Notes: generated by a model not told the origin, from the sequence alone. Shown: positions 1 to 5,847, counted from the stretch's first letter. The stretch is DNA of 5,847 nucleotides from an uncultured Collinsella sp. (GCA_902465015.1 CABQLK010000069.1:1-5847), one strand, 5' to 3'. Made by a program: numbers and translations.

Positions 1-1
1 A

Positions 2-151
2 GTGAAACTATCTTCAGTTATCGTCCTTCAATGTGATAAACAATCGTGCTTTAGCATACAGGTTTTGGATAAAGCCGAATTAGCCGCCGCAATTGGAATA
101 CCTACAGCCATTGCCCTTCTTAGGGCTCGGATTGAAGAGCATCTCGAATAA
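2..151 (+). CDS. Partial hypothetical protein, C-terminal end only
   Basis: An open frame runs in from the left edge and stops at a TAA (149-151), giving 49 residues. The end of the peptide (about residues 24-49, from LDKAELAAAIG to RIEEHLE) would form an amphipathic or acidic helix, which is plausible for a protein C-terminus. A GTG at 2-4 is in frame, but nothing upstream is visible, so whether it is a start or an internal codon cannot be told. I do not recognise the family and no catalytic motif is visible. Base composition is low compared with the neighbours: bases 1-60 are 21/60 G+C by hand count, against 37/60 for 1801-1860 inside the YgiQ-type gene. This could mean a transferred gene or simply non-coding DNA. 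The frame is convergent with the YoaK-type gene. It is the longest open reading here, but at this length it could be chance. Confidence 0.35.
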   Translation: MKLSSVIVLQCDKQSCFSIQVLDKAELAAAIGIPTAIALLRARIEEHLE

Positions 152-161
152 ATCGCAAAAA

Positions 162-228
162 GCAGTTCGTAGCAACATTCAGGAGCTGGATAGTTTTTTC
201 TGGCTCCTGGATGTTGTTACGAACATGC
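162..228 (-). terminator. Long-stem intrinsic terminator of the YoaK/DUF1275 gene
   Basis: Arms 165-186 and 203-224 pair over 22 positions with only two G:U wobbles. The stem continues inward (187-190 with 199-202, partly wobble) to an 8-base T-rich loop. It also extends outward with three pairs (162-164 with 226-228) past one bulged base at 225. Read on the minus strand, the hairpin begins three bases after the YoaK stop codon and is followed directly by TTTTT (complement of 157-161), the classic Rho-independent layout. On the plus strand no T-run follows, so it is a poor intrinsic terminator for the left-edge frame. Confidence 0.8.
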
Positions 229-231
229 ACC

Positions 232-951
232 TTAGCGCTTAAGACTCGCGGTCTGCCAGTCAGCTATGATGCGGGCCCATTTCCTGTGCAAGTCGCGCTC
301 GCGGTCGATGAACATGATGGCAAACGCGACAAACAGCAGCAAGCTCGCCACGACGATGGCGTGCAGGCCCATGCGCTCAATACACCAGTTGCCCAACACG
401 GCGCCAAACACAAAGGTAAAGATCACGCCAAAGTACAGCAGGCCGTTTTCCAAAAAGCCGCGCCTGTGGGTGATGATGTAATCGTCCACGTTTTGCAGCG
501 CGTTGCGCAAGTTGCCGATGCACATGGTCGTAGCGATGCCGTGACCGTGGATCTTGCGGAAGCTCTCTACCTGCATACCGCAGGCAAACGAAGTGAGGCA
601 GTTGGCGAGCAGATTGAAATTGCCGCCCGGGATAAAGCTCACGCCCAGCAAGATGACAGCTTCAAAGAACACCGTTACCTGGCGCCAGTGAATCACGCTG
701 CCAAACCGCTCATGCACCAGGTCGGCAAGCATAATGCCCACGGCAAACGACACCACGGGGAAGAAGTAGCGTCCCGCAAGTGCCCAGTTGCCCTCCGAGA
801 TGCTCACGCCCACGAGCAGGATGTTGCCTGTCTGCGCGTTGGCGAAAACATGATCGCGCCCAATGTACGAATAGACGTCCATAAAGCCACCGGCGAGCGC
901 CAAGATGATGCCCAGCTCAATAGACTCCGATATCTGTTTGGCACGCTGCAT
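232..951 (-). CDS. YoaK family (DUF1275) integral membrane protein
   Basis: The product is 239 residues, normal for this family of small six-helix inner-membrane proteins. The biochemical role of the family is not established; a transport function has been suggested. The family signature is clear near the N-terminus (residues 21-43): GGFMDVYSYIGRDHVFANAQ followed by TGN. A second conserved stretch lies at 125-150 (GMQVESFRKIHGHG, then TT and GNLRN). Likely membrane segments are about 12-30, 60-78, 92-108, 111-127, 168-188 and 195-214, and the tail (216-239) is basic and charged. I chose the ATG at 951 because AAGGAGG sits 10 bases upstream and family homology begins there. The frame is open up to 1185, but that extension has no good ribosome site and no family resemblance. 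The gene is divergent from the YgiQ-type gene, appears monocistronic, and ends in a strong hairpin terminator. I found no convincing promoter for it. The family call is firm; the function is unknown. Confidence 0.92.
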   Translation of the reverse strand: MQRAKQISESIELGIILALAGGFMDVYSYIGRDHVFANAQTGNILLVGVSISEGNWALAGRYFFPVVSFAVGIMLADLVHERFGSVIHWRQVTVFFEAVILLGVSFIPGGNFNLLANCLTSFACGMQVESFRKIHGHGIATTMCIGNLRNALQNVDDYIITHRRGFLENGLLYFGVIFTFVFGAVLGNWCIERMGLHAIVVASLLLFVAFAIMFIDRERDLHRKWARIIADWQTASLKR

Positions 952-961
952 CGTCGTGCAT

Positions 962-968
962 CCTCCTT
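962..968 (-). promoter_or_regulatory. Ribosome binding site of the YoaK/DUF1275 gene
   Basis: A perfect AAGGAGG on the minus strand lies 10 bases before the ATG at 951. It fixes the start and argues against the longer in-frame reading up to 1185. A second ATG at 959-961 lies closer to the ribosome site but is in another frame. Confidence 0.85.
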
Positions 969-1133
969 GTTGACGACTCTCTCGTGCGTTGGCGGAAACA
1001 TAGCCGCCGTTCATACTGTAACCCATTGACAACATGGCGTGCGCGCGAGACGGGTTCTCCAACGCGCAGATACACAGTCTGGAAACAAACGATCCCCGTA
1101 TCGACGCGCCGATCCCCCAGCTCATGTACTCCC

Positions 1134-1166
1134 CCAGTCTTTTTAGCCCCGTCCCAAAAAGACTGG
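1134..1166. repeat. Perfect 11-bp inverted repeat upstream of the YgiQ-type gene
   Basis: CCAGTCTTTTT (1134-1144) is the exact reverse complement of AAAAAGACTGG (1156-1166), with an 11-base C-rich spacer (1145-1155). It lies in the divergent spacer, 38 bases before the YgiQ start and directly upstream of a possible -10 box, so it would overlap the -35 zone. It could be an operator for a dimeric regulator, a hairpin in a longer transcript, or a dispersed repeat copy. The sequence alone does not separate these. The rest of the spacer (969-1133) shows nothing I can name. Confidence 0.6.
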
Positions 1167-1167
1167 T

Positions 1168-1173
1168 TACAAT
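1168..1173 (+). promoter_or_regulatory. Possible -10 element of the YgiQ-type gene
   Basis: TACAAT matches the sigma-70-type -10 consensus TATAAT at five of six positions and would start transcription near 1180, leaving a leader of about 25 bases before the GTG. No good -35 hexamer is found 16-18 bases upstream, where the inverted repeat lies, so an activator or a weak promoter would be needed. A perfect TTGACA at 1026-1031 has no -10 partner at the right distance. Confidence 0.3.
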
Positions 1174-1194
1174 TACGTGCAGCATACAGACACC

Positions 1195-1201
1195 GGGAGG
1201 G
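1195..1201 (+). promoter_or_regulatory. Ribosome binding site that sets the YgiQ-type GTG start
   Basis: GGGAGGG ends three bases before the GTG at 1205. The spacing is short but the match is good, and no comparable site precedes the in-frame ATGs at 1034 or 1124. Confidence 0.65.
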
Positions 1202-1204
1202 ATC

Positions 1205-3352
1205 GTGGCAAAAAAGCCTCAGCACGCTCAGAACAACCAGCGCAGTCAGCAGGGCAAACAGGGCCAGCAGCAAAAGCGCGGCGGTAAGGCGCAGGCCACG
1301 GTCGCCCGCACCAAGCATTCCCAAGCGACGCCCGCCCGCCCCTGGCGACCGGGCCGCGATAAGTTCCTCCCCGTCAGCCGCACCGACATGGATGCGCGCG
1401 GCTGGGACCAGTGCGACTTTGTCTACATCTGCGGCGACGCCTATGTGGACCATCCCAGCTTTGGCATGGCCATCATCAGTCGCGTCCTCGACGCGCACGG
1501 CTACAAAGTGGGCATCATCTGCCAACCCGACTGGACCGACCCCGCCAGCATCACCGTGCTCGGCGAGCCGCGCCTAGGCTTTCTCGTCAGTGCCGGCAAC
1601 ATGGACTCCATGGTCAACCACTATTCGGTGACCAAGCATCGCCGCCACACCGACGCCTATACCCCCGGTGGCGAGGAGGGGCGCCGTCCCAATCGTGCCG
1701 TCACGGTCTACGGCAACCTCATCCGCCAGACGTTCAAGGATGCCCCCATCATCATCGGCGGCATCGAGGCGAGCCTACGCCGTCTGGCCCACTACGACTA
1801 CTGGCAGGACAAGCTCAAGCGCTCGGTACTGCTCGACTCGGGCGCCGACATCCTCATCTACGGCATGGGCGAGCACGCGATCGTCGAGATCGCCGACGCG
1901 CTCGACGCGGGACTGCCCGTGGACCAGATCACCTATATCAATGGCACCGTCTACCGCACCAGCTCGCTCGATGAGGTCTACGACTACGACCTGCTGCCCA
2001 GCTGGGACGACCTTGCCGCCGACAAGCTCAACTACGCGCGCAGCTTTAACGTGCAGCAGCAGAACATGGACCCCATCACCGGCCATCGCCTGGTAGAGCC
2101 CTACCCCAACAACGTCTATGTGGTGCAGAACCCGCCGTCGACGACGCTCACCACCGACGAGATGGACGAGGTGGCCGAACTCCCCTACGCACGCGATTGG
2201 CATCCCGATTACGACGCGGCGGGCGGCGTGCCGGCCTTTGCCGAGATCAAGTTTTCCATTAGCTCCAACCGCGGCTGTTTTGGCGAGTGCTCGTTTTGCG
2301 CCCTCACCTTCCACCAGGGCCGCGTGTTGCAGATGCGCAGCCACGACTCGATCATGCGCGAGGCCGAGCTGCTCACGCGCGATCCCGAGTTTAAGGGCTA
2401 CATCAACGACGTGGGCGGACCGACGGCCAACTTTAGCCGCCCCGCCTGCGACAAGCAGCTCAAGCACGGCGTGTGCAAGAACAAGCGCTGCCTGTGGCCG
2501 AGCGTGTGCAAGAACATGGTGGTCGACGAGAGCGGCTACACACAGCTGTTGCGCGACCTGCGCCAGCTGCCGGGCGTCAAGAAGGTCTTCGTGCGCAGCG
2601 GCATCCGTTTTGACTACACCATGGCCGATGCCTCGGACGAGTTTTTACGCGAGCTGCTGGAACACCATGTCTCGGGCCAGCTGCGCGTAGCGCCCGAGCA
2701 CGTGAGCGACGCGGTACTGTCCGTGATGGGCAAGCCGAGCCGAGCTGTCTACGACGCATTCTGCCGTAAATTTGAACGCTTGAATCGCGAATACGGACTC
2801 AAGCAGTACGTGGTGCCGTATCTGATCTCGAGCCACCCCGGCTCGACCATGAAGGAAGCCGTGGACCTTGCCGAAGCCGTGCGCGACATGGGCTACATGC
2901 CCGAGCAGGTGCAGGACTTCTACCCCACACCGTCCACCATGTCGACGTGCATGTACTACACCGGCGTGGACCCGCGCACCATGGAGCCGATCTATGTGGC
3001 GCGCGACCCGCACGAAAAGGCCATGCAGCGCGCGCTGATTCAGTATCGCAAACCCGAGAACTACAAGCTCGTGCGCGAGGCGCTGGAGAAGGCCGGGCGT
3101 CGCGACCTGATCGGCTACACCAAGCATTGCCTGATCCGTCCCGTGCCGCCGCGCCCGGGCGAGACGTCTGCCGGCGGCGGGCATGGCACCGGCAAGAAGG
3201 GCGGTAAGGCCCACGGCGGCGCTGGTGGTGCCGGCAAGGGGCCTAAGGGCAGCAAGGGATACGGCGGTATGTCCCGCGCGCAGAACACTGCCGGTCGCAA
3301 TCGCGCGGCACAGGGGCGTCAGGGCGCCAACGGAGGCGACAGACGCAACTAG
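1205..3352 (+). CDS. ygiQ: YgiQ family radical SAM protein
   Basis: The product is 715 residues, full length for this widespread family of presumed iron-sulfur enzymes whose substrate is unknown. Residues 1-50 are a Q/K/R-rich low-complexity extension. The YgiQ N-terminal domain follows, with FLPVS (54-58), GDAYVDHPSFGMA (77-89), AGNMDSM and GGIEASLRR (185-193) before HYDYW. The radical SAM core carries CFGECSFC, placing the CxxxCxxC cysteines that bind the 4Fe-4S cluster at 358, 362 and 365. A second cysteine set lies at 415, 424, 429 and 435. The C-terminal DUF3362-like part starts near MSTCMYYTG (579) and is followed by a G/K-rich tail (653-715). The GTG start at 1205 is chosen because of GGGAGGG just upstream. 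The frame is open back to 1034, but that part lacks family similarity and crosses the probable promoter. The gene is cytosolic by appearance, with no signal peptide, and is transcribed alone, convergent with the PTS operon. Family assignment is firm; the reaction is unknown. Confidence 0.95.
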   Translation: MAKKPQHAQNNQRSQQGKQGQQQKRGGKAQATVARTKHSQATPARPWRPGRDKFLPVSRTDMDARGWDQCDFVYICGDAYVDHPSFGMAIISRVLDAHGYKVGIICQPDWTDPASITVLGEPRLGFLVSAGNMDSMVNHYSVTKHRRHTDAYTPGGEEGRRPNRAVTVYGNLIRQTFKDAPIIIGGIEASLRRLAHYDYWQDKLKRSVLLDSGADILIYGMGEHAIVEIADALDAGLPVDQITYINGTVYRTSSLDEVYDYDLLPSWDDLAADKLNYARSFNVQQQNMDPITGHRLVEPYPNNVYVVQNPPSTTLTTDEMDEVAELPYARDWHPDYDAAGGVPAFAEIKFSISSNRGCFGECSFCALTFHQGRVLQMRSHDSIMREAELLTRDPEFKGYINDVGGPTANFSRPACDKQLKHGVCKNKRCLWPSVCKNMVVDESGYTQLLRDLRQLPGVKKVFVRSGIRFDYTMADASDEFLRELLEHHVSGQLRVAPEHVSDAVLSVMGKPSRAVYDAFCRKFERLNREYGLKQYVVPYLISSHPGSTMKEAVDLAEAVRDMGYMPEQVQDFYPTPSTMSTCMYYTGVDPRTMEPIYVARDPHEKAMQRALIQYRKPENYKLVREALEKAGRRDLIGYTKHCLIRPVPPRPGETSAGGGHGTGKKGGKAHGGAGGAGKGPKGSKGYGGMSRAQNTAGRNRAAQGRQGANGGDRRN

Positions 3353-3360
3353 CGCGGCGA

Positions 3361-3374
3361 GGCGGCATGCCGCC
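3361..3374. repeat. Perfect 14-base palindrome after the YgiQ stop
   Basis: GGCGGCATGCCGCC is fully self-complementary and begins eight bases after the YgiQ stop codon. As RNA it could make only a short GC stem, with no T-run after it, so it is a weak terminator by itself. It may be chance in GC-rich DNA or add to the larger hairpin downstream. Confidence 0.35.
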
Positions 3375-3406
3375 GTTGGCGACACGACACGCCCCACCAA
3401 TAAAAT

Positions 3407-3449
3407 GCCGCTCGCCGGGGCGTCGCAGAACGATTCCCCGGCGAGCGGC
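3407..3449. terminator. Probable bidirectional terminator between convergent genes
   Basis: Arms 3407-3420 and 3436-3449 form a perfect 14-bp GC-rich stem around a 15-base loop. On the minus strand it starts 29 bases past the PTS stop codon and is followed by CATTTTATT, a short T-run. On the plus strand it lies 54 bases past the YgiQ stop and is followed by a loosely T-rich stretch (TTAATATTGTCT). The minus-strand direction looks the better terminator, but its position suggests it serves both transcripts. Confidence 0.75.
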
Positions 3450-3478
3450 CGATTAATATTGTCTATCTCAAAACGTCG

Positions 3479-4849
3479 TTACTTTTTGTCAAAACGACCA
3501 TAGAGCGCAAACGAGAGCGTCGCGGAAATAACCCAAGTCAAAGCGATGCAGACGACAATCATGATCAGGTTCATGGGATTGCCGCTTGGATCGGCATAAA
3601 CGGGCAACGAGGTAATGCCGGGCATAACAAAGCCGAAGCACTTTGCGCCGAGAACAACGGTAAGCGCACCGCCAATACCATCCGCGATCATCGCAGCGAT
3701 AAGCGGAGTCCTGTTAGGAACCTGAACGGTAAACAAGGCGGGCTCGGAAATTCCCATAAATGCTGAGAAGGCGCACGTCATTGCAGCGGACTTGAGCTTT
3801 TCGTCGGTCATGCGCAGGGCCGCACCAAAAGACGCACCGCTTTCGGCGAGGTTATGGCAGAAAGAGATCGGGAGCAGATAGTCATACCCAAGCGTTGCGA
3901 TATTGGAAATCTGGATAGGGCTCGTTGACTGATGCATGCCGAAGAGCACAATAAGCGGCATAAAGAAGCCCAGCAGAAAACCGGCAACAAGGCCCAACGT
4001 CGAGAATAGCCAAACGATACCGTTGGCGAGACCAAGACCGCACCAGGCACCAATCGGAGCGAGCACAAACAGGTTGACCGGAATCACGATAGCAAGGGAG
4101 AGTGCCGGGACGACAACGAGCTTAAAAAGATCCGGCACGACCTTGTCGATTGCGCGATATACAAAGGACAAGCCAATGACGCCAAAGATGACCGGGAACA
4201 CGGAATCGGCGTAGCTAAAAATCGGCACCGTAAAACCGAACAGCGCAAGAGGCGTCTCGCCCGTACCGACAGCGTTGACAATGGTCGGGTACATCAGCGA
4301 TCCGGCAACACAAAGCGCAAGCGAACGGTTGACCCGGAACTTATCAGCTGTAGACATTGCCAGCAAAAACGGCAAGAAGTAGAACGGGATATCCGAAATC
4401 ATATTGAATATCGCAAAGTCGCCGGCACCCGTGTCGATTCCAAAAGCCGCGATAGCAGCCAGGATGCCCTTTACGATGCCTCCCGCCACCAGTGCGGGAA
4501 TGATAGCGGAGAAGATGCCGGTGATGATATCGAATACGCGAGCCGAACCTTTTTGGAGCTCAGGCTGCTCGGCGTCGGCGGAGACCTCGCCACCCATCCT
4601 GTCACCTAGCATGGGCTCCAATTCGTCATATACCGACCCCACGCTGGCGCCGATGATAACTTGCCACTGTCCGTCTTTAACCTGCGCGCCCAAGGCGCCG
4701 TCAAGCGTCTTAAGGGCCTCAAGGTCTGCCTTGCTATCGTCCTTCAGGTTGAATCTGAGCCTTGTAATGCAGTGCGTTGCCATAACAACGTTATCGGCGC
4801 CGCCCACGAGCTCGAGGACACGAGCGGCCAGTTCCTTCTTGTCTGCCAC
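3479..4849 (-). CDS. PTS beta-glucoside-type enzyme IIBC permease
   Basis: This membrane transporter would import a beta-glucoside and phosphorylate it on entry, taking phosphate from PEP through EI, HPr and a IIA protein. The protein is 456 residues. Domain IIB (about 3-75) carries THCITRLRF, with the phosphorylated cysteine at 27. A linker (about 85-103) leads to a IIC domain (about 105-450) with around ten hydrophobic segments, GMHQSTSPI (304-312) and the family motif GISEPALF (366-373). The protein ends in FDKK soon after the last helix, so the IIA domain found in BglF-type proteins (about 625 residues) is absent. I place the start at the GTG at 4849, which has AGGAG eight bases upstream; the GTG at 4858 overlaps that ribosome site. 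It follows the GH1 gene by 11 bases and is the last gene of the operon. The exact sugar (cellobiose, salicin, arbutin or other) cannot be read from the sequence. Confidence 0.92.
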   Translation of the reverse strand: MADKKELAARVLELVGGADNVVMATHCITRLRFNLKDDSKADLEALKTLDGALGAQVKDGQWQVIIGASVGSVYDELEPMLGDRMGGEVSADAEQPELQKGSARVFDIITGIFSAIIPALVAGGIVKGILAAIAAFGIDTGAGDFAIFNMISDIPFYFLPFLLAMSTADKFRVNRSLALCVAGSLMYPTIVNAVGTGETPLALFGFTVPIFSYADSVFPVIFGVIGLSFVYRAIDKVVPDLFKLVVVPALSLAIVIPVNLFVLAPIGAWCGLGLANGIVWLFSTLGLVAGFLLGFFMPLIVLFGMHQSTSPIQISNIATLGYDYLLPISFCHNLAESGASFGAALRMTDEKLKSAAMTCAFSAFMGISEPALFTVQVPNRTPLIAAMIADGIGGALTVVLGAKCFGFVMPGITSLPVYADPSGNPMNLIMIVVCIALTWVISATLSFALYGRFDKK

Positions 4850-4857
4850 GACAATCA

Positions 4858-4862
4858 CTCCT
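4858..4862 (-). promoter_or_regulatory. Ribosome binding site of the PTS gene, overlapping the GH1 stop
   Basis: AGGAG on the minus strand lies eight bases before the GTG at 4849 and shares bases with the TAG stop of the GH1 gene, in the string TAGGAG. Ribosomes finishing the GH1 frame therefore end on the PTS ribosome site, which favours coupled translation. It also argues against the GTG at 4858, which has no spacer from this site. Confidence 0.75.
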
Positions 4863-5847
4863 ACCCAAGATCCTCGCCATTAGTGGCGATACATTTCTGA
4901 TACCAATAGAAAGAGTCTTTACGCGAGCGCTCCGCAGTGCCGTTGCCGCAATTATCCAGATCGACATAGATAAGCCCGTAGCGCTTGTCCATCGTAAGAG
5001 GACCGCAGGCAACAAGGTCAATGAATCCCCAGATCATGTATCCGCGCACGTCAACGCCATCGATCACCGCTTCCTTAAGGCACTTTATGTGCTGGCGCAA
5101 ATAATCGATTCGATACTCGTCGTGGATGCTGCCATCCTCCTCGACTACATCAGATGTACCGAGGCCGTTCTCGGCGATATACAGGGGCAGCCCATAGCGG
5201 TCATACATCTGGTTAAGGGTAACCCTCAGGCCAATGGGATCGAGCTGCCAGCCCCACTCACTCGTCTCGAGATAAGGGTTCTTGTTTGCCATGACCAGAT
5301 TTCCCGCAGTCTTCTCCCATCCCTGATCGCAGGTGGATACCTGGGAAAAGTAGTACGAGAAGGCCAGGAAGTCGACCGTGTTGCGAGCGATGAGCTCTTC
5401 ATCGCCCGGCTCCATTTGAATCTCGATATCGCACGCGTCGAAATAGCGATTCATATAAGCGGGGTATTTTCCACGAGCCATCACATCCGTATAGAACCAG
5501 TTGGAATACTGGTCGTCGTGAATAGTCTGCATGTTATCTTCGGGACGGCAGGTGGCGGGATACGTACAGAATCGAGCGATCATGCCGCCAACGGGAGTAT
5601 CGGGCGAAAGACGATGGACAATCTCGACGGCACGCGCATTGGCAACGAACTCGTGGTGCAGGCACTGGAAGATGGCTCGATCGAAGTTCTCCCCCTCTTC
5701 GTCTTTGACCAGACAGACCCCATCCCAAGGCGAAAAACGCGCTGCATTGAACTCGTTAAAAGGCAGCCAGAAATCGACCAGATCGCCCAATTCCGTAACG
5801 ATTGTCTCGACATAGCGGGCGAAGAAATCAATCGTCTTGCGATTCTT
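4861..5847 (-). CDS. GH1 family 6-phospho-beta-glucosidase, 5' end outside window
   Basis: The 328 residues visible are the C-terminal two thirds or more of a cytosolic (beta/alpha)8-barrel GH1 enzyme. It is expected to hydrolyse 6-phospho-beta-glucosides delivered by the adjacent PTS permease to glucose-6-phosphate and an aglycone or sugar. The frame is open to the right edge and the first visible residues, KNRKTIDFFARYVE, already match the family, so perhaps 130-150 residues are missing. In fragment numbering, the acid/base glutamate is E32 in PFNEFN and the nucleophile is E226 in YIAENGLG. Other family stretches are NTVDFLAFSYY, NPYLETSEWGWQLDP, DYRIDYLRQHI and KRYGLIYVDLDNCGNGT, ending in KDSFYWYQKCIATNGE. 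The loop that holds the sugar phosphate reads LVACGPLTMDKRYG (279-292). It keeps the lysine and tyrosine (K288, Y290) but has alanine (A280) where a serine is usual, so substrate preference may be shifted. It lies directly upstream of the PTS gene in one operon; the operon promoter lies outside the window. Confidence 0.92.
   Translation of the reverse strand, partial: KNRKTIDFFARYVETIVTELGDLVDFWLPFNEFNAARFSPWDGVCLVKDEEGENFDRAIFQCLHHEFVANARAVEIVHRLSPDTPVGGMIARFCTYPATCRPEDNMQTIHDDQYSNWFYTDVMARGKYPAYMNRYFDACDIEIQMEPGDEELIARNTVDFLAFSYYFSQVSTCDQGWEKTAGNLVMANKNPYLETSEWGWQLDPIGLRVTLNQMYDRYGLPLYIAENGLGTSDVVEEDGSIHDEYRIDYLRQHIKCLKEAVIDGVDVRGYMIWGFIDLVACGPLTMDKRYGLIYVDLDNCGNGTAERSRKDSFYWYQKCIATNGEDLG

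Noticed and set aside
211..1029. Plus-strand open frame of 272 codons opposite the YoaK-type gene
   Set aside because: It lies almost wholly antisense to a gene with clear family motifs, its peptide is rich in H, Q, A and D with no domain or membrane pattern, its ATG falls inside the terminator stem and no ribosome site precedes it.
1026..1031. Perfect TTGACA -35 hexamer on the plus strand
   Set aside because: The sequence 16-18 bases downstream is GC-rich with no TATAAT-like hexamer, and it is about 170 bases from the YgiQ start.
952..1185. N-terminal extension of the YoaK-type protein
   Set aside because: The in-frame reading adds 78 residues with no family similarity, while AAGGAGG stands at the ideal distance from the ATG at 951.
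1034..1204. N-terminal extension of the YgiQ-type protein
   Set aside because: The ATGs at 1034 and 1124 lack ribosome sites, the 57 added residues do not resemble YgiQ, and the stretch includes the inverted repeat and probable -10 box.
2645..3400. Minus-strand open frame of 251 codons opposite the YgiQ-type gene
   Set aside because: This is a compositional shadow of GC-rich coding DNA; the plus strand encodes conserved family sequence through the same region, and the frame shows no recognisable motif.
4850..4858. GTG at 4858 as start of the PTS protein
   Set aside because: It overlaps the AGGAG ribosome site, leaving no spacer; the in-frame GTG at 4849 has correct spacing and matches the usual family N-terminus.
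4861..5790. TTG at 5790 as start of the GH1 protein
   Set aside because: The frame continues to the window edge with strong family sequence (KNRKTIDFFARYVE), so this codon is an internal leucine and the gene is simply cut by the window.
1..5847. CRISPR array, tRNA or rRNA gene, insertion sequence or phage attachment site
   Set aside because: I saw no regularly spaced direct repeats, cloverleaf or rRNA-like sequence, transposase or integrase frame, or flanking direct repeats in the window.

Overview
The window looks like a piece of a bacterial chromosome of moderately high GC. GTG start codons are used for the YgiQ-type and PTS genes, and strong Shine-Dalgarno sequences precede the genes. A gut actinobacterium of the Coriobacteriia (Collinsella-like) would fit the GC, the YgiQ gene and the beta-glucoside PTS locus, but that placement is an inference from style and gene content; no rRNA or other phylogenetic marker is present.

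Layout: (1) Positions 2-151 hold the AT-rich tail of an unrecognised open frame entering from the left edge. (2) A very long hairpin (162-228) ending in a T-run on the minus strand is the terminator of the next gene. (3) Positions 232-951, minus strand, encode a six-helix YoaK/DUF1275 membrane protein. (4) A 253-base divergent spacer (952-1204) holds a perfect 11-bp inverted repeat and a possible -10 box. (5) Positions 1205-3352, plus strand, encode a full-length YgiQ-type radical SAM protein with basic low-complexity ends. (6) A convergent spacer (3353-3478) contains a 14-bp GC-rich hairpin that probably serves as a terminator for both flanking genes. (7) Positions 3479-5847, minus strand, are the distal part of a beta-glucoside utilisation operon: a GH1 6-phospho-beta-glucosidase (5' end outside the window) followed 11 bases later by a PTS enzyme IIBC permease.

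How the genes work together: the PTS protein would import and 6-phosphorylate a beta-glucoside, and the GH1 enzyme would hydrolyse the phosphorylated sugar inside the cell. The IIA domain needed to phosphorylate IIB is not in this permease and must come from elsewhere. The YoaK and YgiQ genes are divergently arranged and have no evident functional link to the sugar operon.

I did not find a convincing new multi-gene system. The points most worth a second look are the altered phosphate-binding loop of the GH1 enzyme, the inverted repeat in front of the YgiQ gene, the unusually long hairpin after the YoaK gene, and the second cysteine cluster and charged tails of the YgiQ protein.
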